NCBI GenBank assembly: GCA_944470555.2
Contig: OX104127.1
Coordinates: forward strand, 137,782,786 to 137,846,785
Length of the DNA: 64,000 nucleotides
Direction: 5' to 3'
DNA from: Heterobilharzia americana
Lineage: Eukaryota; Platyhelminthes; Trematoda; Strigeidida; Schistosomatidae
Shown: one piece after another, positions 47,906 through 59,000 of the stretch
Layout: each line of letters begins with the position of its first letter
Position numbering within the stretch: the stretch's first letter is position 1
The notes under the pieces: model-generated
What the model was told of the DNA's origin: nothing
Database searches by the model: none
What the model saw: the letters and a program-made list of their open reading frames with translations, nothing else
Position numbers and translations under genes: made by a program

Positions 47906-47919
47906 TGCCACCTCTTGTG

Positions 47920-48040
47920 TTTCGATTATCAGATGGGGCAGTGATACTTGCAATTTCCCCCTCCTAGACACAACCAAACTGCTTGACCTGTGCAGGTAGA
48001 TGGGCTCTTATATGGATGCTGTATTGCCTCGGGATATTCA
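47920..48040 (-). repeat. SINE 3'-body fragment
   Basis: gatacttgcaatttccccct, caaactgcttgacctgtgca and gatgggctcttatatggatg repeat the 3' body of the adjacent SINE (47655-47730), giving a short tandem of SINE tails. Confidence 0.68.
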
Positions 48041-48409
48041 TGATGTTATAATGATCTAAATCAGTTGATCGGAAGAGGAAATAGACTTTAATATGAAAGT
48101 ATTGTAAGGTCTAAAATGTAAATTGTAGAGAGTTTACCAATGAAAACTACCTTCAACTTCACTAAATTTCACACATGGTTAATACCCTTGAAACACTTAT
48201 TTTGAATGAAATCATTTAGTATGTAGAAGATGTAGATTCACGTGTCATGTGGATTTTTGGATTTTTAAAAAAAGGCTCATATAGGAATCCAAATTACTTC
48301 CCACTCGCCACCGTTTCATTTTTCGGCTGGTTCAGTGTAACAGTTATTTTGCACTCGATATGAACTGTAGATATATACTTGAAGTTTGAGTTGTGTCACA
48401 CTACGGATT

Positions 48410-48625
48410 TAAAGAAGCAGGAAAGTGTGGACAATTGGATTCCGACCCAGTGGCTGAATGTTAATCTGCTCGCTACAAAACGTTAGAGTCCAAGTTTCGG
48501 TCCCTCGTAAGATCATAGTTAGAAAACACTGAGAAGTTCCGTTGTTGGACAAAACACATGTACAGTGTCCCCAGGTTTGCTATTGTCCTTCAGCTAATGT
48601 CACTCAATAATGTTTACTACTGTAA
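48410..48625 (+). repeat. Palindromic tRNA-like repeat, right half
   Basis: ggattccgacccagtggctg aatgttaatctgctcgc is the A-box side, with a weakened B-box-like agtttcggtccc. The right end ccttcagctaatgtcactca ataatg is the diverged terminus. Compare 63390-63585. Confidence 0.7.
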
Positions 48626-49212
48626 TACCAATCAGTCTTCGTAAATCTTGAAGTTAAATTGTTGATGTGGACCAAATTCATAATATCAGTCATGCTGAGA
48701 CCGAATTCGCTGAGTACTTTATGCTTGGATGAATCATTGAATATAATATGAGTAGGAGTTACCTGCATAAGTTTAATTATTCGTTTATTCTAAGTGATAG
48801 CCTGAAGAGATTTCTACATACTAAGAGGTCAGTGTCAGTCAGGAGACTGTATAGAGGTGTAGTGCAGTGACAGCCTCCGATTTTATTGAAATGCAAAGAT
48901 GTTTTAAGGCCTAACGTTTGATGCACTCATCATTTATGCTCGAAGATCTAAGCTCAGAAAACATTCACTTCTGGTCACTTTTCTTTAAATGTTTGTATGA
49001 AATATACTCGATCATATGCTTATGCATGTATATAGTTTCCATGGTACTTATGTTATCTAATCTGTCGTTGTCCTGCTTACAATGAATCCATGATATGAGA
49101 AGTGACAGTTTCTATCAATAAATTTTAATGAGGAAATAAAAGTGACATACTCACTTTGTTTTGCTTTCTACAAGAAGCAGATGGCTATTTTAGAAAATAA
49201 ACACACTACAGT

Positions 49213-49408
49213 ATTTATACTAGGTGATGATAGATGGAGTGAAGATTTGGAACGTGTTCAGACTCGATCCAGCGACCACCGGGTTTCTGGCTTGATGGTA
49301 GCTGCTTTGACTCTGGTCGTGGTCGGAAAATTTCACTTCACCTTCAATCATCACCCAGAATAAATACTAATCTGTCAAACCACGGCTATCTAAGATTGTC
49401 AAAATGAC
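49213..49408. repeat. SINE family C, inverted double copy
   Basis: 49213-49290 matches the family in minus orientation (tttatactaggtgatgatag, actcgatccagcgaccaccgg). 49300-49408 matches it in plus orientation (tttcacttcaccttcaatca, tcacccagaataaatac, aaaccacggctatctaa). The two are fused into a near-palindrome. Confidence 0.68.
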
Positions 49409-50099
49409 AACTCTACGGTATTACTTTCAAATGTGATGATCACATATTTTAGGTGAGGAACAGAGAGATTATATTAAAATAAAAACTTTTCAAAATATTT
49501 TGATGCAAGTTTACACTATATTATGAGTTAGGTTGAGTACAGTCAGGAAGTGATCATTGAACTACTCTAAGGTGTTAGCTATTATTCCAATGTATTTGAA
49601 AACCTGTCCATTTCACTTTACATGTGGTAAAGTACTTTCAGTATAGAGCATTACTTATGACCTCATTCAACATTTGTCTTATAATAGGCTCTTAGTTGAA
49701 GAATCATTATGAATAGATCAGATGATTCGATCCACCCAAAAGCCATTATAAAGCGCCACCAAACGGGCATTCATTTACCTTTAAGGTATCTAAAAACCAA
49801 AATTTTACTTGGTTCCTAGTATTGGTGTTTATATTCCATGTGCATAGTATGTATAGCTTCTTAGTAGTTTCAAGCAGTCGGTGGAAACCCTACTTGGCCT
49901 AAATCACGCGTTTGTTGGCACTCACTGGCAAGGCATACCAGCAACCTCGAGCTAACTGATGTCCTCTCTGGATCCTATCTCGCCTTACCCAATGTTGTAA
50001 TCAGCAGCGTGACCACTAAGTTATTGGGGTTAGACAACATGGAGATAGTTAGTCCCCTAGTGACCAATCACTGTATCCAACCCAGTCACACGGGAGGCT

Positions 50100-50180
50100 A
50101 TTCTCGGCCCGAATGTCTGAGTGGTAACTTCAATGACTCTAACACTAGGTGATTCGGGCTTCAATCTCACAGTGGTTATC
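50100..50180 (+). repeat. tRNA-like sequence (probable SINE head)
   Basis: gaatgtctgagtggtaactt resembles an A box of Ser/Leu type and gattcgggcttcaatctcac a B box. No clean acceptor stem is visible, so I do not call a tRNA gene. Confidence 0.4.
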
Positions 50181-51131
50181 AGTTCCGTAGACGTTGAAGA
50201 TACGTCTTGCAGACGAGTGCCAGAAAGCAGGAAAATTAGGTCCAGGGTTTTCTGCTCACCGCCTTTATCTAACCAACATCCACCAAATTGTTCTACAATG
50301 ACGAGCAATAGTACAAAGTGGTGGGTAACAATTAGTCAATACTGAGGAAGAAACAACATGAAAATGGTTGCTCTTCAGTGACCAGTCACTGTATGTATCG
50401 TTTCTAGTAAGCACAAAATAAGTGGAAAATTTATCGATCCTACTGATGTACAACAGTTTGTTATAAAACCAGTTGATTGAAAGAATTTATCAAGAATAAT
50501 ACTTTTTCATGAGGTATCCATCTTCACTGCTATTTCAAATCCTCCATTCTAGGATTCTGTGTTCTATTTTACTCATGTGATGTTTGAAAGCTCTTTAGAT
50601 GACTCACAACCTGGGAAATAATATAACCTATAGGAAGAAAGTTTAGATTAAATCTTAGTTTTCAGTGTTTAATGAACCTGTTATGTTTAACACCCAACTA
50701 TTTGTGAATAGTAAACGTGCTTTGAAGTAGTTCCTTGATTTAGTGAACTGGATACATTGAGATGTGACTGTTTGTTCATAGTAAACGAAATATACCGAGT
50801 CTTGTTGGATGCATGTAATCTTCTAAATAAATAAACAATATCCACATTCATGTTAAAACAGAGTAAACATTAATACTCCTTGAAAAAAAGAAGATTCAGA
50901 ATCATCTATTCTGAAACAGGTGTTTACACTATCCCAGTCTATCTCAGCATAAATAAGTTTAACTCAATAATGTAGGCACAGCTATCTATGTACAGCAGCT
51001 TTCATCATGATTTTGTCAATGCGCTACCTATATTACTGCTACAAGGAAAAGGTCAGTTACTTTCTAACTCTTATGCAGATTATTCAATTTAGAGGTTTGT
51101 GTGGATTTATTTATTGATTTCAGGGTGGTAT

Positions 51132-51420
51132 TTATGACACAGTGGCATCAGTTGGAGAGCCACTGAAACTCAACAGCTACTCTGTGTTAGTGTTGAACTT
51201 CTCACTAGCGTATATCTACTATCTCGACGGGGAGCTAACCCAGTGTCCCTAGGCCTCGTGGCAGATGTGTTACAACTGAGCCACTGGATAACAGCTTAAT
51301 GGTCCACATTTTCCTATTTCTGTCAGTTTGCGATATAGTACGACCTTCATCCGCTGCCATCGCCGAACACCCGTCCTCACATCCTACTTGGTTGGCTCCC
51401 CCAGTCACGACTTGGGGAAT
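51132..51420 (+). repeat. Palindromic tRNA-like repeat, left part
   Basis: cagtggcatcagttggagag, ctaacccagtgtccctaggc, acaactgagccactggataa and attttcctatttctgtcagt match the left half of 18834-19466 and 63096-63585. Confidence 0.7.
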
Positions 51421-52237
51421 TTAGGGAGATCTCATCTTGAAGCAAGTTATTAAGGAGCAGTTTTACTTTTATAATCAACAATCACTTCTTAGGACAGATG
51501 CCTGTAATATTTACTTGTGTATTTAGCATCTTAAATACGAAACAGACAGTAACATAGAGGACGAAACACCTCCGGTTCCAGTTCTTATGAGACAGTCTTT
51601 CTAACCTCACTTTAACCACCTTCCTCCAAACCTATTGACTGGTTACGTCGGGAAATATACAGCTAATTATAACTTTATCACTAACCTGAACTCATTAACA
51701 GGTAGAAATAGCCGTGCCTCTTTCAGTCTCCGGTTGAATCTTGATACTTCTTATTCTGCATGTGTACAGAGGCTGAAATGCTTCCCACAAATTCAACCAG
51801 ATTATCAATGGGTATGGTTTATAGTAGCATCTCTTCAAAAATAGCACCCATTGACCTAATGGGTGTGGAGCTGCACATAACTACATGTTTACTCTCGTCA
51901 CTAATATCTTTAATGTTAAAGAGTATCTTATGACCAAGTTTTGCACGGTATTTGATCAACAATTTGTCAGCAGTTACTTCAACTGTTGACATTGTAATCA
52001 ATGAATCTTATACTGATAAACAAATATTAGGAAGTAAGCACTGTGTAACTAAATATTTTTGTAAGGCATGCTAACTGAGAAGTTGGTGATACTCTCTTTC
52101 TTTCTTAAATGGCAATACTACGCATTCTACTGAGTTTTGTCTTTTGTATACCAACTGTTTAACAGTTTGATATCAAACGTCTATCGTGATCAAATTAAAA
52201 AGGGAATATATACCGCCTATATTTACGCCTGAGTAAC

Positions 52238-52269
52238 AGTAATAATAATAATTGTAATAATAATAATAC
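52238..52269. repeat. (AAT)n imperfect microsatellite
   Basis: Runs of TAA/AAT with one interruption. Confidence 0.9.
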
Positions 52270-54572
52270 CAAATACTAAATGGGACGCAAAATAGACATG
52301 CTATTTATACCTCCAGATTATATCTAACGGTCTTATATCACACAAACATGCTCTCTCTTAGAACATTCCAAGATAAAATCCTTACTTTAGGTATCGTTAC
52401 AGAGAAAACTGTAAGACGACTCGAGCAAGCAGACGAGTAGCTTCGAAAGCTATTGAAAATAAACACAGATATGAACTTGTCGTCTTTACAAAGTAAATGA
52501 CTTTCTAGCTTCAGTAATCACAAATAAATACTTGTTTCACGTAAAATCTGCACAGTAACATGCTTTACGTTTTGCTGTCAACAAAAAAGTGAACATATTG
52601 AAGTGAAAGCTAAAAAATTAATCACACTACGGTGTAATCTACTCGGTCTGTAAATGAAGTTACTAATATTAGCTGAGAATAATGTTGCGTCGCTAAAATG
52701 ATAAGCGTGCAGATAGTTTTGCTGATGTACACCAAAACGAATGTATGCACAAAGATTTGCTAACTACCCAAAATACTCTAAGTACACATACAGCAATCAG
52801 ATAAATCAATCTAATAGTTAAAAAAGACAATATGGGGAAGAGTATTTTCTCTTTTTTCTAATGAATAATTAATTTATACTCAGTATTACTAATATTACGA
52901 AATGGTTTATTTTAGGACACTTTCTGATTTGAACAATTTATCTAACTACTGAATTCTGTAAATAAACATTTTATTATGAGCTTAGACATCTCCTTGCTGA
53001 TCTGAATGTTCATAAATGTGTCAGCGTGTGTACGCATGTCTAGGGACTTACACCATCCCAGAATTTCTATACTCTTATGCTTTACACAACTGCACTGTTA
53101 CGTAAAAACGTATCTTTATGATAAAGTGTATTAGAAACCATTCGGGCCGATATGTTAATTTCACCAGCCAAATTCAGAGTGATCTAAACACCGGACACTC
53201 ATTTCACTCGTTTCGACCCGAGCTCATTAGCAACGTACCTGGAAAAAAAATCTACATTCTGTTCAATAGTAGTATATTTCGTTAGTTCATGACAGTTTTG
53301 TGACAGACAACATACCTTGTGATGTTACCTGCGATATGATTTCCAAAAGAAAACCCAACTGACACCACACTTAGGCAGTTGAAAAAATCTACTCAGCAAT
53401 GAGAAATGTTAGGGTAAACGGCACAGTTGGTAAATCGTTCGCAGATTGATCATTATATACTTTCCTTCTCCTTTTAAACAATCATTTCTTTTTATATATA
53501 CACTAGGATGACAGTGACATAAAAATTTAATACCAGTTTTGTTAGCTTAAAAGTGAGTTTTCCTTATTATCTTATTAATAGTTTCGCTTGACTGATTCGG
53601 CCTCTAAAAAATACTATGCATGTAGTCATAGTGACGTTGTTATTTATTCCAAATGTTAATAACTTAAATGACTGTTAGTTGTGTAGATTATACTTCGTAT
53701 TTTTAAGTGAAAAATTGAATGTTTCTCAAAAATTATATGTTATATGGTAGGATATGAGCTTTTGTTTTTTGCTGTTTAAATACTGATTAGTGAACAAGTA
53801 TTTTTTCCTGAAATGCATACAGGAAGGGATAGGTTTGACTGAATAACTTGCTATCCTTTTTACTACCTAGTGAGCATTACACATGTACATATATATATAT
53901 TATTTATGATACTTAATTCATTCAAAGCGGTTTATAGTCGATAAAAAAGTAATTCAGTGTGACTACAGAACCGCGTAAATTGACTTTTCAGTTAACTGCT
54001 TTCTGTATTGTGCTATGAGAGTCATTTCTGTGCTTCTAAACTCTCTTTTATACTATCACATTTTTCATGAGGTTAACTTTTTTAATGCCAAGTTAGAGTT
54101 ATAGTGAAAACGCTGTCTGAGTATTTATTAAGCTATTTCGAAAAAAACTGATCATTAAAGATACTTAGGTACATTCAGTACACTGGTTTCCTGTTGATTT
54201 AACCAATATATATAATACTTTCAACTATCCACTAGCTAAATCAACAACAGTGCATGTATGTGACCGATGGTTTTTATAGATATAAACAAAATAATTAGGA
54301 AATCGGGTGGAATATATGAGTGTTAGGTTATGTTTTTTAGTGTAACTTAATAAAACGCAGGATCAATTCGGAATCACTCAGCTATAAGTAGAAACGTTAT
54401 GATAAATTCTATGAGCTTCATGCTTGATATTCATTTGTTGCAGTTTAAGGAAGGGAACAAATGACTACTCAGCTGCTCATGCGATCAGATGCATACATAG
54501 ATTAAAAATGTATCCACATTTATTGGATTACATTTAAGCCACTCAAGCATAATGATATTGCCAATTTATCAT

Positions 54573-54795
54573 CTTGATTATCTGAGATAACCGTGGTTTG
54601 ACAAACTAGTATTTATACTGGGTGATGATTGAAGGTGAAGTGGAAATTTGGACCGCGGCTGGATTCAAACCAGCCCTCGACAAGTTCCCAGACCAGTGAT
54701 GTGCCAACTGAGCTAAGAGATCCGATTGCTGACAAGACGTTTTTATATTTCACTTCAATCACCTGACTATCATGTCAGTTCGTGACGCCTTACTA
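54573..54795 (-). repeat. SINE family C, near-complete
   Basis: Minus strand: A-box-like tctcttagctcagttggcac, B-box-like gctggtttgaatccagcc, then the body ttccacttcaccttcaatca tcacccagtataaatac and end aaccacggttatctcagata. The best copy of this family in the window. Confidence 0.75.
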
Positions 54796-54884
54796 CTTCC
54801 TGATAGTATACAAACTAATCAGGAGTTCCATCCCAATTAAAATCTAATTGAATAATACAGGGAGAACATCATATTGATTATCAT

Positions 54885-55025
54885 TTTGACTATCTGACAT
54901 AGTTGTGGCTTGGCAGAAAACCAGGCCGGAAACTCGGTGGTTGCTCTTTCGAATTCGGTCGTAGTTCAAAATTTGATATCACATTCAACAATCACCCAGT
55001 ATCAATGTCACTTGTATTATCCGTA
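54885..55025. repeat. SINE family C, rearranged copy
   Basis: Starts like the minus-oriented copies (gactatctgacatagttgtg gcttggcaga) and ends like plus-oriented ones (acattcaacaatcacccagtatc), so it is a chimera or fold-back of two copies. Confidence 0.6.
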
Positions 55026-55252
55026 GTTGGTTTGGATCTTGTTTCAGTAAAATATTTCATATCAACATCTTTATTGCTTTTTCTAAGAAAAGTAAAACGT
55101 AATCTACACCTACGTATGGATGAAACATTGAATTAGTCTGGATTATATTGTTCAGAAAAAGAATAATTTGAACGCTAATATGATTATGAAAGATGGGCAC
55201 TGTGGTGGAACACAGTCCACATTCTACTTTTCAAGCATGAATTATTGTTTAC

Positions 55253-55965
55253 AAACATACCAAATTAAGAAATCACACACCTTTCCACATCTCCTTTTCA
55301 TAATCCTATCATCTCATCTTTTGCATTTTAGTGGTAGTAAAATACTCCATATCTCTGAATTGGATGTCGCATCATTCCTATCATATGTGTTGAGTGCTGA
55401 TTCAATGAACGAAGATTCCTTTGTCAGTCTCTCTCTCCACCTAACTATATTGGACCTGAGTACAGTGGTTTTACGTCACCCTTTTATGTAATTGTGGAAT
55501 AATGCATGCATTATAATAGTTGGATTTTTTCTAGATTATCGATACTATTGAGCTCTGTCATTCTATATTAGCTAGATTCCTATGTTCCGCAAATCTAAAT
55601 GATCTAGACTGACTAATCTAGCCTATTTACTTGACCTCAGAATCATTATTATTTTATAATTATGCGCGACATGTTGAGTATAATTAATAATCGGTGATAT
55701 TTCTTTTGTGCATTTCATTTCTTTATTTATGTCCTTGCCTATACTGTGAGTTTTTTTGCTGTCATATTGAGAAAATGACTAAACTTGCCTTAACTGATTT
55801 CAGATAAGATAACCTGAAGTCTAGATACCAGTTGAAATGTATCGGCCTCTTGTAGACAGCAGTATGTAAACCACCATCAGATCATTTAAATCTGCAATCC
55901 AATACAGCTAATTCTCCTCTTTAATTTTCTACCTCATGAGCGAACTGGATTGAACCTACAGCTGA
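55253..55965 (-). pseudogene. Penelope-like element, minus half of an inverted pair
   Basis: The minus strand from 55965 reads the RT thumb block aligning with GCRIRRRQDGSLDT (degraded: IADLNDLMVVYILLS) and RYLDFxxxHP (ISTGI*TSGYLI). The trace NDSEVKxIG at 55650-55620 marks the GIY-YIG start, and the 3' arm runs to 55253. Many stops; the linker is lost. Confidence 0.72.
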
Positions 55966-56216
55966 GTTTATACATGTGAAGAAACCGTCAATATGTTCCA
56001 ATTTTAATGCAGAAAACGTGTCATCTCTATATAAGCACCATGTCTTAGGTGTAAGATTAAACTATCACAAAGCTATGTCTGCTAAAAATGGTATTCATAA
56101 AAAACACAATAACAAATGACTATAATTAGGCTAGAAAACTCACTAGTTAATGCAAGGGTATAATTAAAAAATTCATAGACACTAAAAAACGTCAGTGAGT
56201 ACTGGTTACCATCTAC

Positions 56217-56822
56217 ATGTTATTACCAATTTGTAAGAACATCCGTGAAACAAATAATTGCATTAATGTGAAGGCTAGTAAGAGCGGCAACAGGAGTAGA
56301 GAGGAGTTCAAGACCTCTTTTATGTCACCATATAAAGAAGAGCATCACAAACTCCACAAAGAGTTCTCAACGAAGCTGAAATCTGCGTGGCATTCAATCC
56401 TACAAATTTATTCAGACACAAGCTTTGTGAACATAAGGATCTAATAGACCCATTCAAACAAAATAAATCCATTTACCGAATTCTTCGCAATGATTTTGAG
56501 GTCAAGTACAGAATAAGTATAGAATGACAGAGCTCGATAATCTAGAAAAATCCAACTATTATAATGCATGCATTATTCCACAATTACATAAAAGGGTGAC
56601 GTAAAACCACTGTACTCAGGTCCAATATAGTTAGGTGGAGAGAGAGACTGACAAAGGAATCTTCGTTCATTGAATCAGCACTCAACACATATGATAGGAA
56701 TGATGCGACATCCAATTCAGAGATATGGAGTATTTTACTACCACTAAAATGCAAAAGATGAGATGATAGGATTATGAAAAGGAGATGTGGAAAGGTGTGT
56801 GATTTCTTAATTTGATATGTTT
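56217..56822 (+). pseudogene. Penelope-like element, plus half of an inverted pair
   Basis: The plus strand 56290-56440 reads SFMSPYKEEHHKLHKEFSTK and LKSAWHSILQIYSDTSF, aligning with the linker VLPYKEGTSKTLHRIFNKAG IRVAFKP. Then the GIY-YIG start is degraded (aatgattttgaggtcaagta, NDFEVKY) at 56490-56510, followed by the 3' arm. The RT is absent. Confidence 0.75.
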
Positions 56823-58459
56823 ATGAAGAATCATTGATACTCGCAACGTCATGAAAAGATTGAATTCAGGATAATTTTATTGAACAACTGTTTCGAATAA
56901 CTTCCTCTTTAGGCTGTTCAGTTATAGTTCCATAATACTAGGTGAAATACAATGGCCTATCTAAAACACGATGTCAAATAACTCAGCGATAGAAAAGGCC
57001 ACGGACTGACTTCTGTTGAGCAAATGTTGAAAATCTGGCGGCGTTTGAATTTCGTTTCGCGCCAGATGGGAAGTTATTATCAGTCCACATAGTGTCACTG
57101 AAACAGTATTAAATTGTTGATGAAGGCTTTACACAATTTGCCATAGAAAAACTTAACGCCCATATGTTCTAGATAGATAGACTGCTTGAGTGATCATCCT
57201 ACAATCGATGTGGTTAATAGTCACAGTATTCACTTAGACACAACTGCTAACTAACGTTGAGTATGAACGGTTACATGCTTTTAATATCAAGATCGACTTT
57301 TTATATTCTTGGACTGGTAAGTATACTTGTCATATGAATCCATGAACGTAGTATTACATTTTCTAAAATCGGTCATGTGTCAAAATCGAAATATGCTTAT
57401 CAAATATTTTAGTATGACGAGCTCTGTTGCTAGTGATCTTTTTCTGCAGTTAACAAAAGTGACAATATATTACCTGTCTCTTAGGGTTTTGTAATGATTT
57501 ACTTCAATATACACGATTAAAGTTTTATTCTGTCCTTTGAAATATCAATGAAATAAATATATAAACATGTATGCATTTGGAGTGTTTAGCAGAAAACCTC
57601 AAATCACTGATCTAGTACATCAGGCTGACAACTATTCTTGCAGAAGAAAACTCATTACTACTAATTTCTTGCGATTATTTATTTTTCAATTAAGGGAATT
57701 TGATTTATGGTCATTCTGTATAATTAAATACCTATATACAGTTTTATTTTCCAGCTGTACGAAACCAATGATAAAATGATAATCCCTAATACGCAAATAA
57801 TCTTGTTATGTATGCGGAATGCATATACGGAATAAATATTTACCGGCTTAGTTTCCTTTTCCATACAATCCTAATCTAATCTAAAATCATTTATTAAAAA
57901 TATCAAATGAATTGTAAATACAAAAGGAAGAGAAATAGAAAAGTGAGAAAAGAATATCTTTTAAGTAATTGTTTTCTAAACCAGATATTTTACCTCTTTG
58001 AAGCAAGAATCAGTAAAGTATGAATACTTTACATTATAATAACATAGTTAGATAGATTGAAAGATGAAAGCAGTCTTTTTTCTCTATTTTTCAGTAATAA
58101 TCAAGATAATTAAAACGATGTAATCAATCTGTGTATAGCTTTGCTGCTATGGAGAAATGTTTTTTAAACTGAAAGTTTGTAAAAGTGAACAACTACGTTA
58201 ACGAGAGTTAACTACATATTAGAAGTTAAATAGGCAATTGAAGATTATTCACTAAAAATGTCAATTGCACAAACTAGTATTCAATAAAGACTATTACCTA
58301 TGGATGTATTAATACGAATCTAGGGAAGCGTTTAAAAACTTCAATTTCTAAAAATGAAGAAATCAAGTCTGTTTAGAAGTCTAAAATATCATTTGAGATG
58401 AATTCCAAAGAATCCAAACTTTTACTGAGGATAGTTTAAAATATGCCACAAATGTTTAT

Positions 58460-58565
58460 TGTTGGGAGCACCGTCAGTCATTGAGATGCGAGTGCTTCCA
58501 GCTGACGAGCCCCGAATCGCACGAAACGCGCCTTCTAGACTCCAATGATAATCACTACCAAGTAA
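58460..58565 (+). repeat. Hammerhead SINE, plus strand, both core boxes kept
   Basis: The hammerhead at 58493-58555 reads gtgcttccagctgacgagcc, ccgaatcgcacgaaacgcgc, cttctagactccaatgataa. CTGACGAG and GAAAC are both present and TTC could serve as cleavage triplet. Stem II is weak (GCCC opposite GCAC has two mismatches) and stem I is altered (CCAG against TAGACTCC). The tRNA head is mostly missing. Confidence 0.75.
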
Positions 58566-58929
58566 AATGTGGAAGTAATCACTTGTTTCATCCTTTTTAG
58601 TGGTTATTATCAGATGTAATCAAACACGCTGTCAGTTACTGATTACTATACGCCAGTTTGTTTCGTCTTTATGCTACTGCAATTCATTCACTAGTTTGAA
58701 TGAGAATGTAGATAATAGGTCAGATTTATAATTCATTACTGATTGCATCTATTTGTTTAGTATTTGTGACCACTGCTGCCATGTTAGCACTCTGGATTAA
58801 AAATACTAAAATTATTCAAAAGAATGGTCAAAATTACTCATTTTAGACACTGTTCAAACAGATTAACCACCACAAAGATCATTCTCACTACAGATAGCTA
58901 CATGATGACATACCGGATACTGGCAATGT

Positions 58930-59000
58930 CTGTAGCTCAGTAGTTTATCTAAGTTCGGCGCTTTTAAAGAGTCTGAAGTCGTGGATACCCCAGCTGTTGA
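58930..59000 (+). repeat. tRNA-like sequence, degenerate
   Basis: tgtctgtagctcagtagttt is a good A box and gaagtcgtggataccccagc a poor B box. The acceptor stem is not evident. SINE head or tRNA pseudogene. Confidence 0.4.

Larger units (their letters stand above)
55253..56822. repeat. Inverted repeat of PLE 3' ends (arms 55253-55569 and 56513-56822)
   Basis: About 250 central bases of the arms appear identical as reverse complements; an 8-base insertion (atactatt) distinguishes the left arm near 55540. The spacer is about 940 bases. This is the longest of the three PLE inverted repeats, and it lies inside the channel intron. Confidence 0.88.

Noticed and set aside
50100..50180. Functional tRNA gene
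   Set aside because: A- and B-box-like sequences are visible but no complete acceptor stem or anticodon arm could be drawn.
57567..57779. 70-codon ORF as a possible later channel exon
   Set aside because: Its sequence does not resemble any S1-S6 or pore segment and it is not flanked by convincing splice sites.
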